A stretch of DNA of 64,000 nucleotides from Maribacter dokdonensis DSW-8 (GCF_001447995.1 NZ_LDPE01000002.1:558001-622000); one strand, 5' to 3'. Shown: positions 24,134-33,712, counted from the stretch's first letter. Notes: generated by a model from the sequence alone, not told the origin. Numbers and translations: made by a program.

Positions 24134-25801
24134 ATGGAAAATATAAAATTCACAAATTTAGAACGCCAAAAAACAATAGGTAATCTAGAATCGGAGGAAT
24201 TTGATTTGGTAGTTATTGGTGGTGGTATCACTGGTGGTGGTATTGCCTTAGATGCTGCCTCGCGTGGATTAAAGGTAGTGCTGCTCGAGAAAGGAGACTT
24301 TGCTTCGGGTACAAGTAGCAAATCCACCAAATTAATACATGGCGGACTCCGTTACTTAAAACAATTCGATTTTTGGTTGGTGAAAGAAGTAGGTTCAGAA
24401 CGTGCTATTGTTCACAAACTCGCTCCACATTTGGTTCTGCCCGAAAAGATGTTGTTACCTTTAATTGAAAATGGGTCTTACGGTAAATGGTTAACGTCAA
24501 TAGGGCTTAAGGTTTATGATATACTGGCACAGGTATCTGGTGACGATAAACGAAAAATGCTCGAGAAAAAAGAAGCAATGAAATTAGAGCCTTTATTGCC
24601 AAAAAAGATACTGAACGGGGCGGGTTATTATGCGGAATATAGAACAGATGATGCCCGTTTGACTATAGAAAACATAAAGACTAGTTTACTTTTTGGTGCA
24701 CAGGCCTTGAACTATGCTAAGGTAAACGACTTTCTTTATGACAATGAAAAGGTTGCTGGGGTAAAAGTTACAGATGAAACTACGGGTAAGGAGTTTACCA
24801 TTAAATCTAAGTATGTAATTAGCGCTGCCGGACCGTGGGTAGATGAGCTAAGAAGTCTTAATAATTCTAAAAAAGGAAAACAGCTTCATTTGACCAAAGG
24901 GGTACATTTGGTTTTTCCATATGAAAAATTGCCGGTGAAGCAATCGGTTTATTTTGATATACCTGATGGTAGAATGATGTTCGCAATACCAAGAGGTAAA
25001 GTTACTTATGTAGGTACAACAGATACCAACTATAATGATAATAAAGACCGCGTAAGAACAGATATTGCAGACGCTATTTATTTAATATCTGCCGTTAACA
25101 ATATGTTCCCGGATATAAATCTGGAGTTAGATGATATCGTTTCTTCTTGGGCAGGTTTACGACCGTTAATTCATGAAGAAGGAAAATCTGCATCAGAATT
25201 ATCTAGAAAGGATGAAATTTTTGTTTCAGATACAGGCTTGATCAGTATTGCGGGGGGTAAGTTGACCGGTTATCGTAAAATGGCAGAAAGAGTTGTAGAT
25301 CGCATTGCCAAGAAAATGGAAGAAGAATACGATACCGAATTAAAAGAATGTTATACAGAGAAGATATTTTTGTGTGGTAATGTGGATTTCAAAAAATTCA
25401 AACATGTAAAAAAATACATAAGCGAGGTTTACAATAACATTAAAGATGAAGGCTTTTCAAAACATGATGCCTGGTTTTTGGTAACCAATTACGGTAAGCA
25501 GACAGAGAAAATATTAGAACTGTATGCAACCATTGTAGAGGCTGATTCCTATGTAAGGTTGGCAAAAGCAGAAGTAGCATTTGGTATAGATTATGAAATG
25601 GTACAAACCCCAATGGACTTTTTCATAAGAAGAACCGGTAGATTGTATTTTGATATTGAAAGCATTAGAACCCTAATGGAACCTATCTTAAAAGAATTCC
25701 AGAATAAATTTGGGGTATCTAATGATATAGTTGAAAGTTGGAGAACAACTTTGGAAGAAGAATTAAAAGAGCATTCAGATTTCTCTTTGGAGCGAGGTTA
25801 G
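24134..25801 (+). CDS. glpD: Glycerol-3-phosphate dehydrogenase, FAD-dependent
   Basis: The 555-residue flavoprotein has the FAD-binding GGGITGGG (29-36), LEKGDFASGTSSKSTKLIHGGLRYL, and the C-terminal DAO_C domain typical of GlpD. It oxidises glycerol-3-phosphate to dihydroxyacetone phosphate, passing electrons to quinone at the membrane. It follows glpK and its last four bases overlap the end of the convergent gpsA gene, so readthrough would make antisense RNA to gpsA. Confidence 0.96.
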   Translation: MENIKFTNLERQKTIGNLESEEFDLVVIGGGITGGGIALDAASRGLKVVLLEKGDFASGTSSKSTKLIHGGLRYLKQFDFWLVKEVGSERAIVHKLAPHLVLPEKMLLPLIENGSYGKWLTSIGLKVYDILAQVSGDDKRKMLEKKEAMKLEPLLPKKILNGAGYYAEYRTDDARLTIENIKTSLLFGAQALNYAKVNDFLYDNEKVAGVKVTDETTGKEFTIKSKYVISAAGPWVDELRSLNNSKKGKQLHLTKGVHLVFPYEKLPVKQSVYFDIPDGRMMFAIPRGKVTYVGTTDTNYNDNKDRVRTDIADAIYLISAVNNMFPDINLELDDIVSSWAGLRPLIHEEGKSASELSRKDEIFVSDTGLISIAGGKLTGYRKMAERVVDRIAKKMEEEYDTELKECYTEKIFLCGNVDFKKFKHVKKYISEVYNNIKDEGFSKHDAWFLVTNYGKQTEKILELYATIVEADSYVRLAKAEVAFGIDYEMVQTPMDFFIRRTGRLYFDIESIRTLMEPILKEFQNKFGVSNDIVESWRTTLEEELKEHSDFSLERG

Positions 25802-26799
25802 TCTAACTTCTCTGTTAAATCTAGAAAAACCTTTTTAGGGTTTTTATTTTCATAGAGAACTTTATAAACAGCATCTATGATAGGGGTCTTTACCTTTTTT
25901 GTAAAATTCTCCTTAATCTTAAAAGCACTTTTTGCTGCGTAGTAGCCTTCAGCGATCATACTCATTTCCATCTGTGCGCTTTTTACGGTGTACCCTTTAC
26001 CTATCATATTACCGAACATCCTGTTTCGGCTAAAAATAGAGTACCCAGTAACTAATAAATCGCCTAAATAGGCAGATTTATTAATGTTACGATCTAGGTT
26101 ATGAATGCGTTTAGTGTATCGCTTCATCTCACGAATTGCATTGCTCATCAATACACTTTGAAAATTATCTCCATATCCCAGACCATGGGCAATACCCGCA
26201 GCAATGGCGTAAATATTCTTTAGCATTGCGGCATATTCTGTACCAATAATATCTTTACTGATACTGGTTTTTATGTATGAACAAGCTAAATTGTTGGCAA
26301 CCAGTTCAGCCTTTTCCGTATCAGCACAGGCAATGGTCAAATAGGAAAGTCGCTCCATAGCAACTTCTTCGGCATGGCAAGGACCTGTAATTACTCCAAT
26401 GTTTTCAAATGGTATATCAAAAACTTCATGAAAATGTTCGCCAACGATCAACCCAGATTCTGGAACAATACCCTTTATGGCCGAAAAAATGATTTTTTCC
26501 TGTAATGAACTGTTCAGCTTTTCTAATTCACCCACCAAAAAAGCAGAAGGAATAGCAAAAATTAGAACATCTGCATAGTTTACAATCTCATTTATATCGC
26601 TAGTCAATACTAATTGCTCTGGTCTAAACTCTACAGAAGTAAGGTAGTTAGGATTATGTTTTTGAGATTTAATATGCTCAATAGCTTCATCGTTTCTCAT
26701 ATACCAACCTACCCTATCTTGGTTGTTGGTCAACATTTTAACAATCGCCGTAGCCCAACTTCCACCGCCTAAAACCGCAAACTTTACATCATTGTTCAT
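25798..26799 (-). CDS. gpsA: NAD(P)H-dependent glycerol-3-phosphate dehydrogenase
   Basis: The 333-residue protein has the N-terminal nucleotide-binding GGGSWA (11-16), ITGPCHAEEVA, and the catalytic-domain segment LKNIYAIAAGIAHGLGYGDN of GpsA. It reduces dihydroxyacetone phosphate to glycerol-3-phosphate for phospholipid synthesis, the reverse of GlpD. The tail-to-tail overlap with glpD leaves no room for a terminator between them. A minus-strand TAAATTTG lies just upstream of the ATG. Confidence 0.95.
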   Translation of the reverse strand: MNNDVKFAVLGGGSWATAIVKMLTNNQDRVGWYMRNDEAIEHIKSQKHNPNYLTSVEFRPEQLVLTSDINEIVNYADVLIFAIPSAFLVGELEKLNSSLQEKIIFSAIKGIVPESGLIVGEHFHEVFDIPFENIGVITGPCHAEEVAMERLSYLTIACADTEKAELVANNLACSYIKTSISKDIIGTEYAAMLKNIYAIAAGIAHGLGYGDNFQSVLMSNAIREMKRYTKRIHNLDRNINKSAYLGDLLVTGYSIFSRNRMFGNMIGKGYTVKSAQMEMSMIAEGYYAAKSAFKIKENFTKKVKTPIIDAVYKVLYENKNPKKVFLDLTEKLD

Positions 26800-26803
26800 A
26801 CTG

Positions 26804-26811
26804 CAAATTTA
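26804..26811 (-). promoter_or_regulatory. -7-like box at gpsA
   Basis: The minus strand reads TAAATTTG, a TAnnTTTG match only 4 bases before the ATG. If used, the transcript would be nearly or completely leaderless, so it may be a chance match. Confidence 0.3.
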
Positions 26812-26909
26812 CCAATAAATTGCATGTTTGGTATAAGCTTAGTATCAGTCTTATGTAAAATTTGGCATGGAGATTGTTTCTAGGTAAATAATCAATTAAA
26901 TGAAATCAT

Positions 26910-27827
26910 ATGAAAACGATAAAACTACTTACAGGATATTTTCTTTTGGCCACCATGTTGGTTTCTTGTTATACAGAGGTAATTATTGAAGATGATTTCA
27001 TTGAGGAATCTGCCTTTAATACCGATCAAGTATTACAGAGCTATGACCTTTGGTATGTAGATATCAATGCTACACGTGGCAATGGTGAAATTCCTTTTTT
27101 ACAAAGGGCATTTACGGTTTCTTTTGATAGAGGAGTCTTTTACGCTAACAATAATATAGTGGGTATAGGTAAGACCGGTGGTGGTTATGGTATAGACGTA
27201 GGATCATATGGCACCCTTAGAGGTACTGTAGATATTGACCATGATATTGATGGGTCTTGGTTTTTAGAAGTGTATGCCGTTAATAATAATACCATTGAGC
27301 TGTATGATGCCGGTACTGATACTTCGTACTATTTAAAAGGATATCAGATCAACAATTTTGATTATGACATGGTATTCTACGATAACATCAATTACTTTTT
27401 GCAGGAGTATGATGCGTGGGAAAAAATTTATACAAGTGAAACAGGCGCGTTAAATGATTTTGATGAAGAAAATTACCTGCAATTTCTACCTAATTTCTTT
27501 AGATCTTCATTAGATACGCCCAATACAAGTATTTCTAATCTGCAGTGGGATTTTGAGGGAGATTATCAGGTATATAACGTTCAAGGAGATAACTCTTTAA
27601 AAACGCTGACCTTGGATTATGATTTTTTTGGTGATGATTACTTTGAACTATATGTCATAAACGACAGCACTATAGAATTATATCACCCAGATAGTGGAAC
27701 AACCTATGAGTTTAGGGGCAGGGGATATATAGAGTACTTAAAGTCCGGTAAAGGATACGATGAAAGTAAAAAAAGAAGTAAATCTTCTAACCCAACAATG
27801 AATGTTGAAAGGAAGAAAGCAAAATAG
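26910..27827 (+). CDS. Hypothetical lipoprotein with internal repeat
   Basis: The 305-residue protein has a lipobox Cys20 (TMLVSC) and two copies of a beta-rich unit. The clearest match is residues 103-148 (VDIDHDIDGSWFLEVYAVNNN, then TIELYD and YYLKG) against 230-275 (LDYDFFGDDYFELYVINDS, then TIELYH and YEFRG). Each copy starts with an aromatic YDxW segment. The last 30 residues are basic and Ser-rich, probably disordered. Proteins of this sort in Flavobacteriaceae sometimes carry a nucleotidyltransferase name, for which I see no support. It is probably surface-exposed. Confidence 0.75.
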   Translation: MKTIKLLTGYFLLATMLVSCYTEVIIEDDFIEESAFNTDQVLQSYDLWYVDINATRGNGEIPFLQRAFTVSFDRGVFYANNNIVGIGKTGGGYGIDVGSYGTLRGTVDIDHDIDGSWFLEVYAVNNNTIELYDAGTDTSYYLKGYQINNFDYDMVFYDNINYFLQEYDAWEKIYTSETGALNDFDEENYLQFLPNFFRSSLDTPNTSISNLQWDFEGDYQVYNVQGDNSLKTLTLDYDFFGDDYFELYVINDSTIELYHPDSGTTYEFRGRGYIEYLKSGKGYDESKKRSKSSNPTMNVERKKAK

Positions 27828-27849
27828 TTTTTAGGTTGATTGTCTTAAG

Positions 27850-27883
27850 AATGCCCAATTCAAATAGAAGAGGGCATTTTTTT
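27850..27883 (+). terminator. Probable intrinsic terminator of the lipoprotein gene
   Basis: AATGCCC (27850-27856) pairs with GGGCATT (27872-27878) and is followed by a T run. The loop is long (15 bases), and the T run touches the stop codon of the convergent DUF421 gene. Confidence 0.6.
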
Positions 27884-28409
27884 ATGCTTGAGATTTCACA
27901 TCTCCCATAATGATGGAATCAATGGTTATAGGGTTGTTGGAATGCAGTACAGAAATATCACCGGTAGTTTCAAAAACAACAGCCTTTACTTGAGATAATT
28001 GTAGCACATTGGCCTCTCTTAATTTACCCATTAAATCAGCTTCACTTACCAATGCCTTTTTAAGGTTGTTTTTTAATATGGTGCCATTTTCCATAAGCAA
28101 AATAGGGGTGTTTGTTATAAATTGTTGCGCAGCATCAGAAGATGACAATAATTTAGCGAACAAAGCTTGTAGACCAGCCAATAAGGCTAAGGAAATTAAA
28201 GCTGGCATTAGATTGTCTACCGGTTTGTTTACGGCATCTGCAAGTATGGATCCCATAGCTATGGTCACTGCAAAATCAAAACTGGTCATTTTTGCAAATG
28301 TTCTTTTACCGGTAACTCGGGTAATAAACATCATGTATGCGTAAACAAACAGTGCTGCAAAGCATATTTGAATTACTGTTTTTATTGAAAGTGGGTCAAA
28401 AATTTCCAT
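27882..28409 (-). CDS. DUF421 (YetF-like) membrane protein
   Basis: From the chosen ATG (MEIFDPLSIKTV) the protein is 175 residues with three N-terminal helices and the DUF421 signature TRVTGKRTFAKMTSFDFAVTIAMGSILAD, then a soluble C-terminal domain with NGTILKNNLKKALVSEADLM. A longer frame begins at a TTG 12 codons upstream and is not favoured. YetF-type proteins are membrane proteins of unknown role, linked to envelope stress in Bacillus. Confidence 0.87.
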   Translation of the reverse strand: MEIFDPLSIKTVIQICFAALFVYAYMMFITRVTGKRTFAKMTSFDFAVTIAMGSILADAVNKPVDNLMPALISLALLAGLQALFAKLLSSSDAAQQFITNTPILLMENGTILKNNLKKALVSEADLMGKLREANVLQLSQVKAVVFETTGDISVLHSNNPITIDSIIMGDVKSQA

Positions 28410-28491
28410 TATGTTGGTTTTAGGGTTTACACCTAATGGTAGCAACTCAATGGTCCTATAGTATACTCAATACAATAGAATACTACTGCAT

Positions 28492-29340
28492 TTAATGGGT
28501 CTGCAATCTTTTTTTAAATGCCGACGGATTTTCTCCTGTTACTTTCTTAAAAGTTCTATTGAAATAGGACAAGCTTTCAAACCCACATTCAAAACAGGTT
28601 TCACTTACGTTTTTGCCTGTTAAAAGCATTCTTTTAGATTGGCTAATTCGATATTGATTTAAAAACTCAATAAATGTACTACCTGTGGCTTTTTTAAAGT
28701 AACGACAAAAAGCCGGTTTGGTCAGGTTGCAGAATTTGGCAACCTCGTCCACAGAGATTTTTCCTTGGTAGCGCTCATCGATCAATGCATAAATGTCACG
28801 AATTCTACTTTGTTCCTTTTTGCTGTATCTATTTTTATAAGGTTTCTTATGTAGTAGTTGAAACTCGTTGCTTTGGGAAAGTCTTTTAAGAATAGCCATA
28901 ATGGCCATAAAATATTCAAAAGGTTTAAGGGTGTGCAGTTCTTTTAGCATTTCCCCTACTTCTTTTTTTGTATTTCCATGAAAGGCAATGCCATATCTTG
29001 ATAGGTCCAGTAATCTATTCAGGCTTTGTAATTCTGGTATTGGGTCTACATAGGTGTTTTTAAAAGAGGGTTTTATGTGTAAAACCTCTTCTCTATAAGT
29101 GGTTTTTACACCATAGTCAAAATTCAAATGTGGTATATTGGATCCAATGAGAACAAGATCGTTTTCTTCATACTCGGAAATATGATCGCCCACATGTCTT
29201 GTACCGTTTGCCCCTTCAATATAAACGATTTCATATTCAGGGTGAAAGTGCCAATAAAAGAGATGACTCAGTTTAGGGTCGTGCAACAAACGGAACGGAC
29301 TTTTTGTTGCGGGTTCAATGGTTTCTAATTCAACTTTCAT
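28492..29340 (-). CDS. AraC-family transcriptional regulator
   Basis: The 282-residue protein has an N-terminal cupin sensor (HFHPEYEIVYIEG and HVGDHISEYEENDLVLIGSNIPH) and a C-terminal pair of helix-turn-helix motifs (about 180-280: ISVDEVAKFCNLTKPAFCRYFKK and VSETCFECGFESLSYFNRTFKK). The cupin suggests a small, perhaps sugar-like ligand. It is divergent from the phytanoyl-CoA dioxygenase-like gene, with 144 bases between them, so it may regulate that gene and itself. The start five codons inside the longest frame gives the usual N-terminus. Confidence 0.9.
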   Translation of the reverse strand: MKVELETIEPATKSPFRLLHDPKLSHLFYWHFHPEYEIVYIEGANGTRHVGDHISEYEENDLVLIGSNIPHLNFDYGVKTTYREEVLHIKPSFKNTYVDPIPELQSLNRLLDLSRYGIAFHGNTKKEVGEMLKELHTLKPFEYFMAIMAILKRLSQSNEFQLLHKKPYKNRYSKKEQSRIRDIYALIDERYQGKISVDEVAKFCNLTKPAFCRYFKKATGSTFIEFLNQYRISQSKRMLLTGKNVSETCFECGFESLSYFNRTFKKVTGENPSAFKKRLQTH

Positions 29341-29447
29341 AATTAAATGTAACAAAATTGCGCAATATACAAGGTGTTAAGTCCATCAAAATCAATATTG
29401 TTCAAATTTAGGTCAATATTACGGTAGTTTAAGTTGCTAAGGCTCAA

Positions 29448-29455
29448 TAGCTTTG
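29448..29455 (+). promoter_or_regulatory. -7 box for the PhyH-family gene
   Basis: TAGCTTTG matches TAnnTTTG and lies about 30 bases before the ATG. No matching -33 element is seen, as would suit an activator-dependent promoter. Confidence 0.5.
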
Positions 29456-29484
29456 TTATGGTATAACGACTTAAATTTTATAAG

Positions 29485-30459
29485 ATGAAACAGACAAAAA
29501 ATAATGTAGAGCAAGGCAACAAAGCTCATGTGGATATACCAGGAAATCCGTCTACGGCAACTAGTAGTAAACAGAAACTAAATGATCGTACCAATGGAAA
29601 GCCGCTTCGTGTACTCAGTGAAGATGATTGGAAATTTTGGAAAGAGAACGGCTATGTGGTAGTTAAAAATGCAGTTCCGTTGGATCAGGCTAAGGCTACT
29701 GCAGGTTTTCTTTGGAAGTTCGATGAAAAAGATCCCAATGACAAATCTACATGGTATGCAGCTCCAAGGGCAGAAATGCAAATGAAAGAGCTAACAGGTA
29801 CAGGTATGGTTGAGGTATACAATCATCAACATATGTGGAACAATAGGCAAACACAAAAGGTCTATGATGCATTTGTAGACGTTTGGGGAACAGAAAAACT
29901 ATGGGTAACCATTGATCGTGCAAATTTGAATTTTCCATTGCCGGAAGGTGTAGATAAAAAGGGATTTATTCATTGGGATTATGATCCAGAAACAAAGCCC
30001 CAGAATGTTCAGGGTGTTTTGGCCCTTGCAGATCAAGAAGATGAGAATATGGGCGGTTTTCAGTGTATACCCTGGCTATATAGAAATTATGATTCATGGA
30101 AACTGGCCCAGCCCAATGACCGAGATCGATTTAAACCCAGTTTAAAAGGATTGGAAGATAAAATTGTAAAAGTAAAAATGAAAGCGGGCGATCTTTTGAT
30201 TTTCAATAGTACAGAACCTCATGGTATACGACCCAATAAATCTAAAGATAAAGTTAGAATAGCGCAGTATATTTCAATGATGCCCGCTGAGCCAGAAAAC
30301 CAGGCTCTTAAGAATTGGAGAATAAACTCTTGGAAAAATAGGGTAGCGCCAGAAGGCTTTGCATTTCCTGGCGACCCAAGAAAATGGGAGCAGACTAAAT
30401 ATGAAACTGCAAAATTATCGCCATTGGGAGAGAAGCTTTTAGGATTAAAAGACTGGTAA
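29485..30459 (+). CDS. Phytanoyl-CoA dioxygenase (PhyH) family oxygenase
   Basis: The 324-residue protein has the 2-His-1-carboxylate iron facial triad of Fe(II)/2-oxoglutarate oxygenases: His163 and Asp165 (HWDYD) and distal His246 (EPHGIRPN), with a downstream Arg (KVRIAQY) able to bind 2-oxoglutarate. The first 40 residues are polar and likely flexible. PhyH-family enzymes hydroxylate varied small molecules; the substrate here is unknown. The adjacent divergent AraC regulator suggests induction by a substrate. Confidence 0.88.
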   Translation: MKQTKNNVEQGNKAHVDIPGNPSTATSSKQKLNDRTNGKPLRVLSEDDWKFWKENGYVVVKNAVPLDQAKATAGFLWKFDEKDPNDKSTWYAAPRAEMQMKELTGTGMVEVYNHQHMWNNRQTQKVYDAFVDVWGTEKLWVTIDRANLNFPLPEGVDKKGFIHWDYDPETKPQNVQGVLALADQEDENMGGFQCIPWLYRNYDSWKLAQPNDRDRFKPSLKGLEDKIVKVKMKAGDLLIFNSTEPHGIRPNKSKDKVRIAQYISMMPAEPENQALKNWRINSWKNRVAPEGFAFPGDPRKWEQTKYETAKLSPLGEKLLGLKDW

Positions 30460-30513
30460 ACAGATAATTTGGTAATAATTAGCTTGTTAGTGGTGAGGCC
30501 GGTAAATATGGCT

Positions 30514-30521
30514 TATTTTTG
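30514..30521 (+). promoter_or_regulatory. -7 box for the SulP transporter gene
   Basis: TATTTTTG is an exact consensus match about 20 bases before the ATG. Confidence 0.5.
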
Positions 30522-30541
30522 CGCCCTTTAAATGATAGAGC

Positions 30542-32173
30542 ATGCAGAAGTACCTTAATATATTCGATTTTAAACAGAAGGTAGACTATAAAAATGAAAT
30601 CTTAGCAGGATTAACGGTTGCAATGACAATGATTCCTGAGTCATTGATGTTTGCAATTCTTGCAGGATTTTCACCCTTGGTAGGTTTGTACGGCGCATTT
30701 ATTATGGGCTTGGTCACATCTATTTTTGGAGGAAGACCCGGACTAATTTCTGGTGGCGCGGGTGCAACTGTGGTAGTACTTATGGCCTTAATGAATTCCC
30801 ACGGACTAGAATATGTTTTTGGGGCGGTTGCTTTGGCAGGTGTTATTCAAATGATAATTGGCTTTTTAAAGCTCGGTAAATTTATTCGTCTAGTGCCACA
30901 GCCTGTAATGTTCGGGTTTGTTAATGGTTTGGCCATCATTATTTTTATGGCCCAGATGGATCAATTTAAAGTAGGTGTGGGTGATGCTGCGGTTTGGCTT
31001 ACGGGACCTGCAATGTATACCATGTTAGGTTTGGTGTTATTTACAATTGCAATAATTGTTTTTGTTCCAAAGCTTACAAAGGCGGTACCGGCATCTTTAA
31101 TTGGAATTATTGTTGTGTTTTTAATAGTATATTTTTTCAATATTGATACCAAGCAGGTAGTTGATATCATTAATCAAGATACATTACCAGGAGAGGAACT
31201 AAAGTCGCTAAGTGGAACATTACCTACTTTTCACATACCGCAAATTCCATTTACGTTTGAGGACTTCAAAATTATTTTGCCTTATGGATTAATAATGGCG
31301 GCAGTTGGTTTAACCGAAGGGCTGCTAACTTTAAACTTGGTAGATGAAATTACCGGTACAAAAGGTAATAGTAACAGAGAATGTGTTGCGCAAGGTGGTG
31401 CCAATATATTAAACGGTTTCTTTGGTGGAATGGGTGGTTGTCCAATGATAGCGCAAACATTGGTTAACCTATCTGCAGGTTCTAGGGCAAGGTTGTCTGG
31501 TATAATTGCTTCGTTGACCATATTGTTGATCATACTTTTTGGCGCGCCGGTAATAGAACTTGTGCCAATAGCTGCATTGGTTGGGGTTATGGTCATGGTT
31601 TCAGTGGGAACGTTTGAATGGGCAAGTTTCAAAGCATTGAGAAGAATGCCTAAATCAGATATTTTTGTAATGATATTGGTTACTTTGATTACGGTGTTTT
31701 TGCACAATTTAGCATTAGCGGTATTAATCGGTGTTATTATTTCTGCACTGGTATTCGCTTGGGAAAGTGCCAAAAGAATTAGAGCTAGAAAACACATAGA
31801 TGAAAACGGAGTAAAACATTATGAAATTTATGGTCCGTTATTCTTTGGCTCTACAACCCTTTTCAATGAAAAATTTGATGTTCAAGGTGATCCAGACCAT
31901 ATTATTATAGATTTTAAGGAAAGCCGTGTTTCTGATATGAGTGGTATAGAGGCATTGAACAAAATTACAGAACGTTACGCCCAAGTAGGTAAGAAAGTTT
32001 TATTGCGCCATTTGAGTAAGGACTGTATTCGCTTATTAGCAAATGCAGATGATATTATAGACGTAAATGTAATGGAAGATCCTACGTATAAAGTAATGGT
32101 TGATAAACCTCTGGCTAAGAAAAAGGATAAGGATCCGGAAACCCAAAACCCTTTTAAATTATGGGGTTTGTAG
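30542..32173 (+). CDS. SulP-family anion transporter with STAS domain
   Basis: The 543-residue protein has about 11-12 transmembrane segments, starting with the SulP signature AGLTVAMTMIPESLMFAILAGFSPLVGLYGAF, and a C-terminal STAS domain (about 425-520, VSDMSGIEALNKI). The family includes sulfate, bicarbonate and other anion carriers; the substrate cannot be told from sequence. The last 25 residues are Lys/Asp-rich. It converges on a small membrane protein gene with a 23-base gap. Confidence 0.92.
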   Translation: MQKYLNIFDFKQKVDYKNEILAGLTVAMTMIPESLMFAILAGFSPLVGLYGAFIMGLVTSIFGGRPGLISGGAGATVVVLMALMNSHGLEYVFGAVALAGVIQMIIGFLKLGKFIRLVPQPVMFGFVNGLAIIIFMAQMDQFKVGVGDAAVWLTGPAMYTMLGLVLFTIAIIVFVPKLTKAVPASLIGIIVVFLIVYFFNIDTKQVVDIINQDTLPGEELKSLSGTLPTFHIPQIPFTFEDFKIILPYGLIMAAVGLTEGLLTLNLVDEITGTKGNSNRECVAQGGANILNGFFGGMGGCPMIAQTLVNLSAGSRARLSGIIASLTILLIILFGAPVIELVPIAALVGVMVMVSVGTFEWASFKALRRMPKSDIFVMILVTLITVFLHNLALAVLIGVIISALVFAWESAKRIRARKHIDENGVKHYEIYGPLFFGSTTLFNEKFDVQGDPDHIIIDFKESRVSDMSGIEALNKITERYAQVGKKVLLRHLSKDCIRLLANADDIIDVNVMEDPTYKVMVDKPLAKKKDKDPETQNPFKLWGL

Positions 32174-32196
32174 TAATCGTGATTTAAGTTACTGGT

Positions 32197-32469
32197 CTAC
32201 CCATAATAGAATATGGCATAAAAAGTACCCAAAACGATAGCAAAAGAAATGAGGTAGATTCCTATTTCTTGTATGCTATCTTTTTTTGCTTGCGCTCTAA
32301 TTTTATCTCGTACATTTTTACGCTCAACATCGGTGAGTTCTTTAAAATGTAATTTTGTTGCTTGGGCATGGTTTACATAATCTTTACGCAATTCTCTAAA
32401 GCTTCTACTTTTTTTAAGTAATGCTCTATTTGCTTTTATTACCTTCATAGGTTGTCCGCTGTACCCCAT
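32197..32469 (-). CDS. Small membrane protein, 90 residues, hypothetical
   Basis: A very basic N-terminal two thirds (KANRALLKKSRSFRELRKDYV) precedes one transmembrane helix (about 69-88) at the C-terminus, so it is probably a tail-anchored inner-membrane protein facing the cytoplasm. A second ATG seven codons in (MKVIKANR) is also possible as a start. No named domain is recognised. Confidence 0.7.
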   Translation of the reverse strand: MGYSGQPMKVIKANRALLKKSRSFRELRKDYVNHAQATKLHFKELTDVERKNVRDKIRAQAKKDSIQEIGIYLISFAIVLGTFYAIFYYG

Positions 32470-32553
32470 TGTCTTCTCTTTCTTATATGTTGATAAAATT
32501 CGATTTTTGTTACATATAGCTGAATAATTCTTAATGATTTTACAATTCTTTTA

Positions 32554-32561
32554 TATTTTTG
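32554..32561 (+). promoter_or_regulatory. -7 box for the lactonase gene
   Basis: TATTTTTG, an exact TAnnTTTG, about 47 bases before the ATG. Confidence 0.45.
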
Positions 32562-32608
32562 GCAAAATTTATACAGTATCTTGCCTTTTGGCCATTTAAT
32601 TAAAGTTT

Positions 32609-33712
32609 ATGAAATATAGTATCGGATTTTTGTTGGGCGTATTAGGTTTGATTGTGGTAAACAGTTGTAAGATGGAAGAATCAGAAAATGAAGAAGTTCT
32701 TTTTGTGGGAACATATACAGATAATGGAAGTGAAGGTATTTATACATTCAATTTAAATACTGATACAGGTGAATTGACGAACAAATCATTAACAGCGAAA
32801 ATTAAGAATCCTTCTTATATAGCGTTTTCACCAGATAGAAATTCCTTATACGCAGTTAGCGAGGTAGACGATTATAAAAAAGATGAAGGTTCAATTACCA
32901 CCTTTAGTGTAAAAGATACTACACTAATTAAGGTTAGCGAGCAATCTACTTATGGTGCCAACCCGTGTTATGTTGGTGTAGATGTAACTGGAAGGTTAGT
33001 TGCCGTTGCAAATTACACAGGAGGCAATGTGGCGGTATATAATACATTGGAAAATGGTGATTTAAGGAACGATCCTCAAATAATAGATCATAAAATTTTA
33101 GATTCGACCAAAACGGCACATGCTCACATGGCAATGTTCTTAAATGATAAGTTGGTCGTAACTGATTTGGGTCTTGATAAGATTAGGATATATAGCGAAA
33201 CAGAAGAAAAGTTTGATTCTAATGAGCAAGAAGAATTAGTCGTTGCTGAAGGTGCTGGTCCAAGGCATTTTGTAACGTCCAAAAATGGAAATTTTCTTTA
33301 TGTCATCAATGAGTTGAATTCAACGATAACTGTTTTTAAAGATGTTTCAGGGCAATTCGTTGAATTGGACAAATATAATACTGTTGATGCTACTTTTAAA
33401 GGGGGAAGTTATTGTGCGGATATTCATTTATCACCCGATGGTAAATTTCTGTATGGTACAAACAGAGGTGAGAACACCGTAGTTATATTTCAAGTAAATG
33501 AAACTACGGGTAAACTAAAGTTAGTAGGTAGGGAACCTGTAAAAGGAGATTGGCCTAGAAATTTTGTTTTAGATCCTTCTGGTAAATTTGTACTGGTGGC
33601 AAATCAACGAAGCAACAATATTGTTGTTTTTAGTAGAGATGAAAAAAATGGAACCCTAACTTTTGTAAGCCAGGTTGATTTGCCCAGTCCCGTATGTTTA
33701 AAATTCTATTAA
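32609..33712 (+). CDS. Lactonase-family (YbhE/Pgl-like) beta-propeller lipoprotein
   Basis: The 367-residue protein has a lipobox Cys20 (VVNSC) and then a seven-bladed propeller of the 6-phosphogluconolactonase type, with blade repeats such as NPSYIAFSPDRNSLYAVSE, GPRHFVTSKNGNFLYVINE and WPRNFVLDPSGKFVLVANQ. Because it is exported and lipid-anchored, a cytosolic pentose-phosphate role is unlikely; another lactone or a binding function is possible. Its 3' end overlaps the thioredoxin gene by four bases. Confidence 0.85.
   Translation: MKYSIGFLLGVLGLIVVNSCKMEESENEEVLFVGTYTDNGSEGIYTFNLNTDTGELTNKSLTAKIKNPSYIAFSPDRNSLYAVSEVDDYKKDEGSITTFSVKDTTLIKVSEQSTYGANPCYVGVDVTGRLVAVANYTGGNVAVYNTLENGDLRNDPQIIDHKILDSTKTAHAHMAMFLNDKLVVTDLGLDKIRIYSETEEKFDSNEQEELVVAEGAGPRHFVTSKNGNFLYVINELNSTITVFKDVSGQFVELDKYNTVDATFKGGSYCADIHLSPDGKFLYGTNRGENTVVIFQVNETTGKLKLVGREPVKGDWPRNFVLDPSGKFVLVANQRSNNIVVFSRDEKNGTLTFVSQVDLPSPVCLKFY

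Noticed and set aside
31282..31797. 171-residue minus-strand frame inside the SulP gene
   Set aside because: Antisense to conserved transmembrane segments, no promoter or family match; typical shadow of a hydrophobic gene.
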